Positions 16,764 to 25,823 are shown, numbered from the stretch's first letter. The stretch: 48,774 bases of DNA from an uncultured Collinsella sp. (GCA_900549185.1 URNM01000003.1:1-48774); one strand, 5' to 3'. Program-made: numbers and translations. The notes: generated by a model from the sequence alone, not told the origin.

Positions 16764-17105
16764 ATGTCCGAGCCCGCAACCAATACCGGCATGAACACAC
16801 TCGTCGCCGTGGCCATCGCCCCATGCGGCACCGGCGATGAGCTGTCCGCCGAGGTCGCCGAGGTCGTGCGCGTCATTCGCGAGAGCGGCCTCCCCAACCG
16901 CACCACCTCGATGTTCACCGAGATCGAGGGCGACTGGGACAAGGTCATGCAGGTCGTGCGCGACGCAACCTTTGTGTTGGCAAGCAAGGGTATCCGCACC
17001 GAAGTCGTGCTCAAAGCCGATATTCGGCCCGGATTTACCGACACCATGACCGGCAAGCTCAAGCGCATGGAAGCGCAGATCAAGAAGCAGGAGGAAGCAC
17101 GATGA
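16764..17105 (+). CDS. Thiamine-binding protein, MTH1187/YkoF-type
   Basis: A 113-residue protein of the thiamine-binding (former DUF77) family, recognised from VAVAIAPCGTGDELSAEVAEVV, FTEIEGDWDKVM and the C-terminal TDTMTGKLKRME. These proteins have a ferredoxin-like fold and bind thiamine or its hydroxymethylpyrimidine part, and are often found in TPP-controlled operons. It lies between thiM and thiE, overlapping the thiE start by four bases (ATGA), so it is translated with them. A scaffold, carrier or sensor role in thiamine salvage is likely; the exact role is not established. Confidence 0.88.
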   Translation: MSEPATNTGMNTLVAVAIAPCGTGDELSAEVAEVVRVIRESGLPNRTTSMFTEIEGDWDKVMQVVRDATFVLASKGIRTEVVLKADIRPGFTDTMTGKLKRMEAQIKKQEEAR

Positions 17106-17797
17106 GCATCCGCGACAACCTTGATATCTCGGCCTATCTGGTACTCGGCCCCGAAAACACGCTGGGACGTCCCGTGGGCAATGTGGTGGCCCAGGCGCTC
17201 GACGCAGGCTTTACCTGCATCCAGGTGCGCTCCAAAGTGGCAAGCGCCCGCGAGATCATTGCGCTGACCGGCGACGCCGCGCAGGCAATCGCACAGGCTG
17301 GCAAGACCGGTCAGGTCGCCTTGCTAATCGATGACCGCCTGGACTGCGTACTCGCCGCGCGCGAGCAGGGCATTGCCGTCGACGGCGTACACGTGGGCCA
17401 GAGCGATATTCCCGTCGAGGTCTGCCGCAAGCTGCTGGGCCCCGATGCCATTGTGGGCCTTTCGGCCCGTTGCGAGGAGATGCTCGAGTACGTCAAGACC
17501 GCCGACATGAGCCTGGTCGACTACCTGGGCATCGGCCCGCTCCACGAGACCGAGACCAAGCGCGACTGCGGACGCGCGGCCGACGGCTCTATCATCACCA
17601 AGAGCTTTGAGGACCTGGCCGCACTCCACGCGGCAAGCCCCGTGCCCATCGTGGTGGGCGGCGGCGTTAAGACAGCCGACTTGCCGCAGCTTAAGGCCAC
17701 CGGCGTCGACGGCTTCTTTGTGGTGAGCGCCGTCTGCAGCGCCGACGACCCCTACGCCGCGGCCAAGGAGCTTGTCGACACCTGGCAGCAAGCATAG
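17102..17797 (+). CDS. thiE: Thiamine-phosphate synthase
   Basis: The 231-residue TIM-barrel enzyme carries ThiE motifs in order: IQVRSK (the usual QLREK region), LLIDDRLD, DGVHVGQSDIPVE, IVGLSA, DYLGIGPLHETETK and VVGGGVK near the C-terminus. It joins thiazole phosphate with hydroxymethylpyrimidine diphosphate to make thiamine monophosphate, completing the salvage path begun by ThiM. It overlaps the preceding gene by four bases and is the last gene of the riboswitch operon; a strong hairpin follows 44 bases later. Confidence 0.95.
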   Translation: MSIRDNLDISAYLVLGPENTLGRPVGNVVAQALDAGFTCIQVRSKVASAREIIALTGDAAQAIAQAGKTGQVALLIDDRLDCVLAAREQGIAVDGVHVGQSDIPVEVCRKLLGPDAIVGLSARCEEMLEYVKTADMSLVDYLGIGPLHETETKRDCGRAADGSIITKSFEDLAALHAASPVPIVVGGGVKTADLPQLKATGVDGFFVVSAVCSADDPYAAAKELVDTWQQA

Positions 17798-17841
17798 GCA
17801 TAGGCCGAGCAGCTGATTCGCAGCCTCATATCTTCAGCAAT

Positions 17842-17887
17842 GGAAAGCGCATCCCAGTTTGGACGTCCATTCTGGGATGCGCTTTCC
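17842..17887. terminator. Strong hairpin terminator after thiE
   Basis: A perfect 16-bp stem (17842-17857 with 17872-17887; arm GGAAAGCGCATCCCAG) with a 14-base loop. It lies between thiE and the convergent patatin gene and can act from both sides. Confidence 0.85.
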
Positions 17888-17898
17888 GTATGCGACCC

Positions 17899-18768
17899 TT
17901 ACCCCGCCAGATACGCTTCCAGCGCGGGCAAGGTCACCTCCGCATCGTGGCGGCCGACCTGGTAGATGCGCTCGAGCTCATCCGGTTCGCGGCACAGCGA
18001 CGGCACCTTCACCGATTCGCTCGGCCGTACCACAAAGATTTCGCCGGCAGCCTCGCGACGTGCCAGGTCATCGAGCGTGGCATTGTAGACCTCATGCCGA
18101 TGCTCAAGCGCTGCAACAAATTCCGGGTAGTGACGGAACACGCGCCGCAGCATGGGCATCACGCTGTTAGGCTGCTTCACAAAGCCCGCCGGCTGCGTGA
18201 GTACCACGATATTGCGGTCATACCCCTGCGCAAACAGCCATGCGCTGGGAATAGAATCAGCTACGCCACCATCCAGATACTTACGGCCCTCAATGACGAC
18301 AGGACGCGTCGCCACAGGAATCGCCGACGATGCCCGAATCCACTCGATATCGCGCTCGTCGCCATAGGGCAGGTCGTGGTAGACGGCCTTGCCCGTCTCG
18401 ATATCGGTACACACGCACGTAAACCGCATGGGGCAGGCGCGATATGTCTCCAAGTCGATGGGATCACGCTCGATGGGCACCTCGTGATAGGCAAAATCGG
18501 CATTGAACATGTCACCGGTTCGCAGCCAGCTTGTCACGCTCGCATAGCGCTTGTCGGCACAATAGGCTTTGTTGTAGCGAATGGCGCGCCCAATCTGCCG
18601 CGATTTAAAGTTGTAGCCAAACGCCGCGCCCGCCGAAACGCCCACCATATGATCGCAGGCCAAACCGTGCTCCATCCAGACGTCGAGCACGCCCGCCGTA
18701 TACATACCGCGGTAGCCGCCTCCCTCGAGCGCAAGCCCCACCGTACGCGTCATATTTGACTGTGCCAC
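17899..18768 (-). CDS. Patatin-like phospholipase
   Basis: The 289-residue protein has the patatin catalytic pieces: oxyanion loop GGGYRGMYTAG, nucleophile elbow GVSAGA and the Asp of the dyad in YLDGGVAD. It belongs to the short bacterial group (RssA/YjjU-like) with no signal peptide, so it is probably a cytoplasmic or inner-membrane-associated lipid acyl hydrolase. The start is GTG 18768 after GGAG; the Met six residues later is an alternative. It stands alone, convergent with thiE and divergent from the cyclic-di-GMP gene. The lipid substrate is unknown. Confidence 0.88.
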   Translation of the reverse strand: MAQSNMTRTVGLALEGGGYRGMYTAGVLDVWMEHGLACDHMVGVSAGAAFGYNFKSRQIGRAIRYNKAYCADKRYASVTSWLRTGDMFNADFAYHEVPIERDPIDLETYRACPMRFTCVCTDIETGKAVYHDLPYGDERDIEWIRASSAIPVATRPVVIEGRKYLDGGVADSIPSAWLFAQGYDRNIVVLTQPAGFVKQPNSVMPMLRRVFRHYPEFVAALEHRHEVYNATLDDLARREAAGEIFVVRPSESVKVPSLCREPDELERIYQVGRHDAEVTLPALEAYLAG

Positions 18769-19086
18769 GCGATCATCTCCGTCCCCGCAAATTTAAACGG
18801 AACAAGTATACCCGTCAACATATACCGTCCCAGTCGCATTTTTCATGCGCACCCAGGCGCTGCCGTTTGGCGAATAATAGCCGCCTACAGCATGTACGCC
18901 CATATACAATTGTGTACTGTTGTTTATACTACTCAGCAGTTATCAACAGCGAACATTAGCCGGCAAATTCACCCGACAACGCAGCAAGGCGGGGCCTGGA
19001 TACACGCAAAGCGCCGAGCAACGACGCGTGTACACAACGGGCTCGACCAACGCAATCCGCCCCGACCTCAGAAAGCCGCTTAGAAC
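18769..19086. other. 318-base gap between patatin and cyclic-di-GMP genes
   Basis: No convincing gene lies here. The left part is AT-richer and holds likely divergent promoters, including TATACT at 18924. The right part is GC-rich and contains GGCAAA and ACGCAAAGC words that recall a c-di-GMP riboswitch, but I could not build the rest of that structure. Short frames here lack ribosome sites. Confidence 0.5.
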
Positions 19087-21804
19087 ATGGAAACTGTCAG
19101 CAATTACACCGAGACGCTCGAAAAGACCGTCCGTGACCTTCTCGAGCGTCAGGACGATCTGATTAAGACCGCCTTTACCGACCCCCTCACAGGGTTGGGC
19201 AATCGCGGTGCCTTTACTCGCTGCCTCGAGGAGCTCTGGGGGCAGGACACCCCCGTTACCATGGCGTTCATCGATATCGACAACCTCAAGCACTGCAATG
19301 ACGTCTTTGGCCATGACGAGGGCAACCGCTACATTTTGCAGGTAAGCCTCTATCTCAAGCTGTATATGAAGGTGGACGAAGCGGCATTTCGTCTGGGAGG
19401 CGACGAGTTTGCCATCCTGTCTACGATTGCAACCGAGGACGACCTCGCCGAACGTCTGGAACACTGCCGAACGCTCCTGCTCAAAAACAACGATTCCGAG
19501 ATGCCCCACTCGTTTAGCTATGGAGTGTCACATGCCGACCCCGCCCTGGGCGAAGCCCCCAATCGCATGACGCTCGATGCTGACCATCGCATGTACGACT
19601 ACAAGCTACGTCATGCCATGCACCTCGATCGACGCAATATCACGCAAGCCCACGCCGACGACTTCGAAATAAGCGATCGCATTTTCGACGCCTTTTCGAT
19701 GCTCAACGAGGGCCGTTATTTCTTTATCGAAAACTTGGACAAACATCGCACCCTTTGGTCACAAGGTGCCTTGCGCGATCTTGGCCTTCCCTCGGAGCAC
19801 ATAGACAACTGTCGCGATTACTGGAAAACGCGCGTCCATCCCGACGACCTTGAAGCGTTTACCGATGATATTGACCTGATTTTCAACGGCACCAAGCACC
19901 GTCGCGTCATGCAGTACCGTGTACGCAATGCCGCCGGCGACTACGTCCTCTGCCGTGCTCGCGGGTTTCGCGTCGACGGCGACGGAAATGTCCCCTCGCT
20001 CTATGTCGGCGAGCTCGTCAACCACTCGCTTGCCGAAACCGTCGACGCCGCCACAGGCCTCGGAACGCAGCGCATGCTGGTCAACGCCATCGATGCCTGC
20101 CGTCGCGACCGTTGCGAGACGGGGCTTATAGCGGTGCGCATTCGTGGCACAGCGAATCTCAACGAGCTCTACGGGGCCGAAGCTGTCGACAACATGCTTG
20201 CCGAATACGCAGGCCGCATGCTGTCGATCACCCGCGGCAGAAGCCGGGTCTTCCGTTCACGAAGCGTCCAGTTCGTCGTACTCAGCAACGATTTGGACCA
20301 CGAGGCATTCGAGCAATTGACCCGCCACCTCAAAGATGCCGTTTTCGCTCCTGTTCAAATCGCGGGCGACACCATTACTCCCGTCTGCCTTTTCGTCCCG
20401 GCCTTTTACGAACACTTAACTCATCAAGCGACCGCCGTTTTAGGCGAACTCGAGCGTCGCCTTCGCACGGCCGGCGGGCTTGTTCCCAACGACAGCCTCC
20501 CCATACCCGAGGTGGAGCGCAAAAGCGCCATCGCCGAACGTATCGACTCGCTCACGGGCCTCTATCGACCCAGCGAGTTTATGCGGCGCGCCAACGCATT
20601 TCTCGAGGCAAGGCGCGACGACGCCTGGTGCATCGCCACGGTCGACATGGGCCACATGCGCCTGTTTAACGAATGGCACGGACAGGCCGAGGGCGACCGC
20701 GTACTCGCCGATGTGGGCACGGCCCTCAAGGACATCGAGAATGCCGATATGGGCGTCGCAGGGTACTGGGGCCAAGATGACTTTTGCATACTCATCCCCT
20801 TTAAACACATCACCGTCCATCAAATCTACAACCGCGTTCGCGAGGCAGTAGCCAGGCATGATGACGGCGTAGGTTTCTGGCCGTCCATGGGCGTTTACCC
20901 CATCGACTCCAATGAGGAAATCACCATCGATGCGCAGGCAAAGGCCATGTTTACCAATCGGCGCGCAAAAAGCGACTTTAAGGAGCGCATTGCCATTTTC
21001 TGCCCCGCGGAGTACGAGCGCGAAGTCGTGTTCCACCGCACGCTGACCGAATTCCAGTACGCGCTCTCAGACGGTCGCATCACCTACCACTTGCAGCCCC
21101 AGGTCGATATGGAAACCGGCGAGATTATTGGTGCCGAAGCACTCACCCGCTGGATTGACAAGGACGGCTCTCTCATTTCGCCCGCAACGTTTATCCCCGC
21201 ACTCGAGGAAAGCGGCTTTGTGGTGACGCTCGACAAGTACATTTGGCAGAGTATCGCCTCGTGGCTGCGCGAGCGCATCGATCGAGGACTTCGCGTGGTT
21301 CCGGTCTCGCTTAATGTGTCGCGCGTGGATATCCTTGCCTGCGACGTTGCCGAACATATGGGGGCGCTCGCCGCGCAATACAACCTACCGCCCGAGCTCA
21401 TGCGTATCGAGATCACCGAGACGGCTTATACGGGAGAATCCGAAGCCGTGGACAAACTGACAGCCGACCTGCACACCCGAGGCTTCTCGACCTATATGGA
21501 CGATTTTGGCACCGGCCAGTCCACGCTCGCGATGCTCAAGAACGTCAACGTCGACGTCATCAAGCTCGACCGCACCTTTGTACCCACCGACCGCGATCAA
21601 GGCCGCAGCACGCAAATCATTTCATCAATGCTCGAAATGGCGCAGTCGCTTCATCTGCCCGTCGTGGTCGAAGGCGTCGAGACAAATGAGCAGGCGAACA
21701 TGCTACGACAAATGGGCGCCCGCTACGCTCAGGGCTTCCTCTACTACCGCCCCATGCCGGCGAAGGATTTTGAGGCATTGCTCGATGGTGACAATGACAA
21801 CTGA
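19087..21804 (+). CDS. Cyclic-di-GMP protein: GGDEF-PAS-GGDEF-like-GGDEF-like-EAL
   Basis: This 905-residue protein has a short coiled N-terminus, an intact GGDEF domain (GGDEF at 104-108), a PAS_3-like sensor (about 195-310, with HPDDL and YRVRNAAGDYV), a degenerate GGDEF-like module (about 325-465, RSVQF at the active site), a third GGDEF-like module (about 485-640, GQDDF at 562-566) and an EAL domain (EAL at 684-686). EAL metal and catalytic residues look intact: LNVS, EITET, DDFGTG, IKLD, EGVE and QGF. It should therefore be able both to make and to break cyclic-di-GMP. I see no canonical RxxD inhibitory site, no signal peptide and no membrane helix, so it is cytoplasmic. A related protein follows at 21932. 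Confidence 0.9.
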   Translation: METVSNYTETLEKTVRDLLERQDDLIKTAFTDPLTGLGNRGAFTRCLEELWGQDTPVTMAFIDIDNLKHCNDVFGHDEGNRYILQVSLYLKLYMKVDEAAFRLGGDEFAILSTIATEDDLAERLEHCRTLLLKNNDSEMPHSFSYGVSHADPALGEAPNRMTLDADHRMYDYKLRHAMHLDRRNITQAHADDFEISDRIFDAFSMLNEGRYFFIENLDKHRTLWSQGALRDLGLPSEHIDNCRDYWKTRVHPDDLEAFTDDIDLIFNGTKHRRVMQYRVRNAAGDYVLCRARGFRVDGDGNVPSLYVGELVNHSLAETVDAATGLGTQRMLVNAIDACRRDRCETGLIAVRIRGTANLNELYGAEAVDNMLAEYAGRMLSITRGRSRVFRSRSVQFVVLSNDLDHEAFEQLTRHLKDAVFAPVQIAGDTITPVCLFVPAFYEHLTHQATAVLGELERRLRTAGGLVPNDSLPIPEVERKSAIAERIDSLTGLYRPSEFMRRANAFLEARRDDAWCIATVDMGHMRLFNEWHGQAEGDRVLADVGTALKDIENADMGVAGYWGQDDFCILIPFKHITVHQIYNRVREAVARHDDGVGFWPSMGVYPIDSNEEITIDAQAKAMFTNRRAKSDFKERIAIFCPAEYEREVVFHRTLTEFQYALSDGRITYHLQPQVDMETGEIIGAEALTRWIDKDGSLISPATFIPALEESGFVVTLDKYIWQSIASWLRERIDRGLRVVPVSLNVSRVDILACDVAEHMGALAAQYNLPPELMRIEITETAYTGESEAVDKLTADLHTRGFSTYMDDFGTGQSTLAMLKNVNVDVIKLDRTFVPTDRDQGRSTQIISSMLEMAQSLHLPVVVEGVETNEQANMLRQMGARYAQGFLYYRPMPAKDFEALLDGDNDN

Positions 21805-21862
21805 TACGCTCACGCGCAAAACGCCACCGCCGAAGGGAGCATTTGTCTCCATTAGCTAACTT

Positions 21863-21893
21863 ATATCCCCAATCCAAGCCGAATTGGGGATAT
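21863..21893. promoter_or_regulatory. Palindrome between the two cyclic-di-GMP genes
   Basis: ATATCCCCAAT (21863-21873) pairs perfectly with ATTGGGGATAT (21883-21893) around 9 bases. It resembles the CCCC/GGGG palindrome at 4718-4741. It lacks a T-run and lies 38 bases before the next start, so it may be an operator or weak terminator. Confidence 0.5.
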
Positions 21894-21931
21894 GATACAA
21901 ACCGTTGTTCTGCCCAAGGAGGTTATCCATC

Positions 21932-23461
21932 ATGAACGAGTCGTACCGCCTGGGCGAGCAATCGATTATTGCCTATCTTCAGCGACTTGCGAATGGCATC
22001 TCGACCGCCGAACTCGATGTTGCCGCGCTGCCTGCTGAGCTACGCGCCGTTGGTGAGCAACTGCAAAAGACGCATGCCATCCTGCAACAAGAGCGCCAGC
22101 TGCTTGAGCGCAACGCCTATATCGACCCGCTCACCAACTTGGGCAACCGCAGCGGACTCGACCGTCACGTCGAGCAGCTCTGGCGCAAAGGCGACCCCTT
22201 CACCTGCGCCTATATTGACATCGACCATCTCAAGCATTGCAATGATAGGTTTGGCCATGCCGAAGGCAATCGCTATATTCTGAGCATCTGCCGCACGCTC
22301 TCCGAAACCATGGAGCACGATGAGATGCTGTTCCGTATCGGTGGAGACGAGTTTGTGCTTATCTCGCTCTCCGCAAACGAGACTGAACTCGAGCAGCACT
22401 TGGAGCAGGTACGTGCCGGGCTGATCGAGGCGAGCTCAGGTGGCAAGGCGCCCATGATCGCCAGCTTTAGCTTTGGCTGCTCGCGCGTCGATCCACTTGC
22501 CGGCGACACGCGTCGCCAGATGACGATGGATGCCGATCGCAAGATGTATCGCTATAAGCTTATGCATCGCGTGCAGCAACCGAAAGACAAAGACGCGCCG
22601 CAACGCCCAATCGTCGATCAGCTTCCCTGCAACGACCGGGTGTTCCAAGCAATCTCTATGAGCTCCGAGACGCGCTATCCGTTTATCCTCAATCTCGATA
22701 CGGGCGAATCGCAATGGTCGGTCAACGCCGTGCGCGATTTTGACCTGCCTTCCCAGCACCCTTTTAACTCGGTCGATATGTGGCTTGCCCGCGTTCATCC
22801 CGAGGACCGCGACAACGTACGCGCCGAGCTCGATATGGTGATAAACGGCACATGGCACTTCCACTACATGCAGTACCGCGTGATGGATGCCACCGGAAAA
22901 TACGTGCTTTGCGACTGCACGGGCTACCGCTTGGACGGCACCGATACCGAGCCCAGCATGTATGTGGGCATTATCGTCAACCGAAGCCTAGCTGATACGA
23001 CCGACTCGGTAACGGGCCTGGGCGATGTCCATGCCCTGGTCAACGCCATTGGCGAAATGCGTCGCGTGGCGCGCGAGGCAGGCTTTATTGCCATTAAGGT
23101 CGACGATATCGCCGAGGTCAATGCCCGCTTTGGATTCGATGCAGGCGACCGCGTGCTCGCCGAAAGCGCCGCCTGCCTTATGGAATGCTCACGCGGCAAG
23201 GGCCGCCTGTTCCGCTCAACGGGGCCGACATTCGTGGCACTTTTCGACGACTTTGATCCCGAAGAGACCGACGCGATCGCAGACGAAATCGAACGGTTCC
23301 TGGGTTCTCCCGTGCTCATCGGCTCGCTTGAATATCAGCCACCCATTCGCGTGGCCACGCTCCATCTGGACGGCGTCGACCGTCAGCCCGTTTCCATTTT
23401 GAACGAGCTCAAAGCGTTGCTCGGGAAAGCCGTGCAGGTGCCAGGTACCAAACTGGACTAG
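21932..23461 (+). CDS. Diguanylate cyclase: GGDEF-PAS-degenerate GGDEF
   Basis: The 509-residue protein is a paralogue of the N-terminal half of the preceding protein. It has an N-terminal helix with a likely coiled coil (about 35-60), an intact GGDEF domain (DPLTNLGNRSGL; GGDEF at 137-141), a PAS-like sensor (HPEDRDNV, YRVMDATGKYVLCDCTGYR) and a degenerate GGDEF-like module (STGPTF in place of the motif). The third GGDEF and the EAL domain are absent. It should make cyclic-di-GMP only. There is no RxxD inhibitory site. I use ATG 21932, nine bases after AAGGAGG. Tandem duplication with later loss or gain of the C-terminal half explains the pair. Confidence 0.9.
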   Translation: MNESYRLGEQSIIAYLQRLANGISTAELDVAALPAELRAVGEQLQKTHAILQQERQLLERNAYIDPLTNLGNRSGLDRHVEQLWRKGDPFTCAYIDIDHLKHCNDRFGHAEGNRYILSICRTLSETMEHDEMLFRIGGDEFVLISLSANETELEQHLEQVRAGLIEASSGGKAPMIASFSFGCSRVDPLAGDTRRQMTMDADRKMYRYKLMHRVQQPKDKDAPQRPIVDQLPCNDRVFQAISMSSETRYPFILNLDTGESQWSVNAVRDFDLPSQHPFNSVDMWLARVHPEDRDNVRAELDMVINGTWHFHYMQYRVMDATGKYVLCDCTGYRLDGTDTEPSMYVGIIVNRSLADTTDSVTGLGDVHALVNAIGEMRRVAREAGFIAIKVDDIAEVNARFGFDAGDRVLAESAACLMECSRGKGRLFRSTGPTFVALFDDFDPEETDAIADEIERFLGSPVLIGSLEYQPPIRVATLHLDGVDRQPVSILNELKALLGKAVQVPGTKLD

Positions 23462-23535
23462 CACCGCACCCGCACCGCCCCCCTCATCGTGCGATAATCC
23501 TCTGCAGGAGTCACCAAAAGCAGAGGGAGTTTGTG

Positions 23536-24159
23536 ATGAAGGTTCTTTTAGTCAATGGCAGCCCCAAGGCAAACGGCAACACCGCCCGCGCACTCGCCGA
23601 GGTCGCCGAGCAACTTAATGCAGAAGGCATTGATACCGAGGTGTTTCAGCTGGGCGCCAAGCCCATTCGCGATTGCATCGGTTGCGGCCAGTGCGGCAAG
23701 CTTGGCGATCGCTGTACCTTTGACGACGACGTGGTGAACGAGCTCATCGCTGCCGCCGAGCAGGCAGATGGCTTTGTCTTTGGCTCACCCGTCTACTATG
23801 CGCACCCCAGCGGACGCATCCTTTCGGCCCTCGATCGCGCCTTCTATGCCGGAGGCAAAGCCTTTGCACACAAGCCGGGCGCTGCCATCGCCGTCGCCCG
23901 TCGCGGCGGTACGTCGACGACTTTCGACGTGCTCAACAAGTACTTCACCATCAACCAGATGCCCGTGGTCGCCTCCACGTACTGGAACAACGTGTTTGGC
24001 GCCATGCCGGGTGAAGCTACCCAGGACGCTGAGGGCCTGGCCACCATGCGCAACATCGGCAAGAACATGGCCTGGCTCCTGCATTGTATCGAGGCAGGAC
24101 AGGCCGCCGGCATCGACGCACCCGAGGCCGATCGCGAACGCACCAACTTCATTCGTTAG
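23536..24159 (+). CDS. NADPH-dependent FMN reductase-type flavoprotein
   Basis: The protein (about 207 residues) opens with KVLLVNGSPKANGNT, the phosphate-binding loop of the flavodoxin-like FMN reductase family, and has the GSPVYYAHPSGRI segment typical of multimeric flavodoxin/iron-sulfur flavoprotein relatives. A cysteine cluster CIGCGQCGKLGDRC lies at about residues 48-61. It may be structural or hold metal; I cannot tell which. It probably reduces quinones or other electron acceptors in the cytosol. ATG 23536 follows GGGAG by six bases, with GTG 23533 just before it. The ArsC-like gene follows 14 bases later, so the two form a small operon. Confidence 0.85.
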   Translation: MKVLLVNGSPKANGNTARALAEVAEQLNAEGIDTEVFQLGAKPIRDCIGCGQCGKLGDRCTFDDDVVNELIAAAEQADGFVFGSPVYYAHPSGRILSALDRAFYAGGKAFAHKPGAAIAVARRGGTSTTFDVLNKYFTINQMPVVASTYWNNVFGAMPGEATQDAEGLATMRNIGKNMAWLLHCIEAGQAAGIDAPEADRERTNFIR

Positions 24160-24173
24160 AACGGCGGAACAAA

Positions 24174-24512
24174 ATGATTCAAATCTTCGGCACCAAAAAA
24201 TCCTTCGATACCAAGAAGGCACAGCGTTATTTTAAGGAGCGCCGCATTAAGGTGCAGTTTATTGACCTTAAGGAAAAGGAGATGAGCAAGGGCGAGCTCA
24301 CGAGCGTGATGCAGGCGGTCGGCGGTATCGACAAGCTGCTCAACCCCAAAGCCAAGGACGAGGAGACGCTCGCGCTCATTCAGCATCTCACCCCCAGTCA
24401 GCGCTTCGACAAGCTGCTCGAGAACCAGCAGGTTCTAGCCGAGCCCATCGTGCGCAACGGCAAAAAGGCCACCGTCGGTTATTGCCCCGATGTATGGGGA
24501 GCCTGGGAGTAG
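24174..24512 (+). CDS. ArsC/Spx-fold protein without the catalytic cysteine
   Basis: The 112-residue protein has the ArsC-family pattern: IFGTKKSFDTKKAQRYFKER at the N-terminus and a C-terminal LLENQQVLAEPIVRNGKKATVGY segment. The position where arsenate reductases and Spx carry the N-terminal cysteine (CxxS/CxxC) reads KKSFDT here, with no cysteine, so thiol-based arsenate reduction is not expected. Proteins of this kind (YffB-like) have unclear roles. I choose ATG 24174; the open frame before it runs through the preceding gene. It lies 14 bases after the flavoprotein gene, suggesting a shared redox context. Confidence 0.82.
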   Translation: MIQIFGTKKSFDTKKAQRYFKERRIKVQFIDLKEKEMSKGELTSVMQAVGGIDKLLNPKAKDEETLALIQHLTPSQRFDKLLENQQVLAEPIVRNGKKATVGYCPDVWGAWE

Positions 24513-24598
24513 CTTGTGTTATTTGCCGGCGCGTGGGTATAAGAGCAGGCGTTTGGCATAAGATTCAACTGTAAGCCATGTCTAACAAAGGAGGGCAC

Positions 24599-25729
24599 AT
24601 GCCCAACAAACCCGTGAAGATCATCATGCTTACCGGATACCTCGGTGCCGGCAAGACCACGCTGCTCAACCACATCCTCGCTAACGACGGCGGCATCCGC
24701 GCCGCCGTGATCGTCAACGATATCGGCGAGATCAATGTCGACGCCAGCCTTATCGCCGACGGCGGCCTTTCCGAGACCGACGACCTCATCCCGCTCACCA
24801 ACGGCTGCATCTGCTGCACGCTTTCGGACGACCTGGCCAACCAGCTGCAGGGCATCGCCGATTCGGGCAACTTCGATTACATCATCATCGAGGCCTCGGG
24901 CATTTGCGAGCCCATCCCCATCGCCTACACCATCTCGAGCTTCTGCGACGAGGCCAAGGTGGGCGGCGAGCCCAAGCTCGCGCTCGACAACATCGTGGCC
25001 GTGGTTGACTGCGCTCGCATGTACGACGAGTTCAACGGCGGTCGCGACCTGCTGGCCGAGGATATCGACGAGGACGACATCGAAAGCCTGCTCATCCAGC
25101 AGATCGAGTTCTGCTCCACGCTGATCCTCAACAAGACCGATACCGTGAGTCCCGAGCAGATCGCCGAGCTCAAGGCCATCGTGCGCAGCCTGCAGAAGGA
25201 CGCCGTGATCGTCGAGGCCCAAAACGGCGAGGTCCCCATGGAGGAGCTGCTCGACACCAACCGCTTTGACTTTATGCGCGCCTACAACTCCGCCGCTTGG
25301 ATCGAGGCCATGGAGCATCCCGAGGAGCACGACGACCCCGAGGTGCTCGAGTACGACATCGAGACCTTTGTATACTCGCGCCGCAAGCCGTTTGACCTGC
25401 AGAAGTTCACCGATTTTGTTGAGCAGGAGTGGCCCGACGAGGTCATCCGCGTCAAGGGTCCGCTGTGGCAGACCGGCGATCCGGACATGTGCTACATGTT
25501 TGAGCAGGCCGGCCACCAGATGCGCCTGATGGAGAACGGCCTGTTCGTTGACTCGGCGCCCGAGGGCGAGAAGCAGAAGATTATCGACGAGAACCCCGAG
25601 ATCATGCAGATTTGGGACGACGAGACGGGCGACCGCATGACGAGCCTGTGCATCATCGGCCGTCACATGGACAAGGATGCACTCATCGCCTCCCTCGATG
25701 CCTGCCTGACCGACTGGCACCGCGCCTAG
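24599..25729 (+). CDS. COG0523-family metallochaperone GTPase
   Basis: This 376-residue G3E GTPase of the CobW/YjiA/ZNG group has Walker A GYLGAGKTT, the metal-binding GCICC (CxCC) motif, the IIEASG switch region and guanine-specificity LNKTD, followed by a CobW C-terminal domain. Family members deliver zinc, cobalt or other metals to target enzymes, often under metal limitation. The C-terminal half is acidic and lacks a long His-rich tail. The start at ATG 24599 follows GGAGG. It stands as a single gene with a terminator. No zinc-repressor site could be recognised, so the metal is not assigned. Confidence 0.9.
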   Translation: MPNKPVKIIMLTGYLGAGKTTLLNHILANDGGIRAAVIVNDIGEINVDASLIADGGLSETDDLIPLTNGCICCTLSDDLANQLQGIADSGNFDYIIIEASGICEPIPIAYTISSFCDEAKVGGEPKLALDNIVAVVDCARMYDEFNGGRDLLAEDIDEDDIESLLIQQIEFCSTLILNKTDTVSPEQIAELKAIVRSLQKDAVIVEAQNGEVPMEELLDTNRFDFMRAYNSAAWIEAMEHPEEHDDPEVLEYDIETFVYSRRKPFDLQKFTDFVEQEWPDEVIRVKGPLWQTGDPDMCYMFEQAGHQMRLMENGLFVDSAPEGEKQKIIDENPEIMQIWDDETGDRMTSLCIIGRHMDKDALIASLDACLTDWHRA

Positions 25730-25767
25730 GTTTATCCAAGCGGACATTTTCCGCCTACGTAACCGCC

Positions 25768-25802
25768 AAACCACCACGAAGGTGCCCTTCGTGGTGGTTT
25801 TT
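25768..25802 (+). terminator. Intrinsic terminator after the COG0523 gene
   Basis: A perfect 15-bp stem AAACCACCACGAAGG (25768-25782 with 25786-25800), a 3-base loop and a TTTTT tail. It separates the GTPase gene from trmL. Confidence 0.95.
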
Positions 25803-25823
25803 CGTTCTGAACCAAGGAGATTC

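Noticed and set aside
18950..19060. Words GGCAAA and ACGCAAAGC upstream of a cyclic-di-GMP gene, suggesting a c-di-GMP riboswitch
   Set aside because: The spacing between them is far too large for the P2 stem, and the receptor-loop and GGTAG-like segments are missing. I could not build the GEMM fold.
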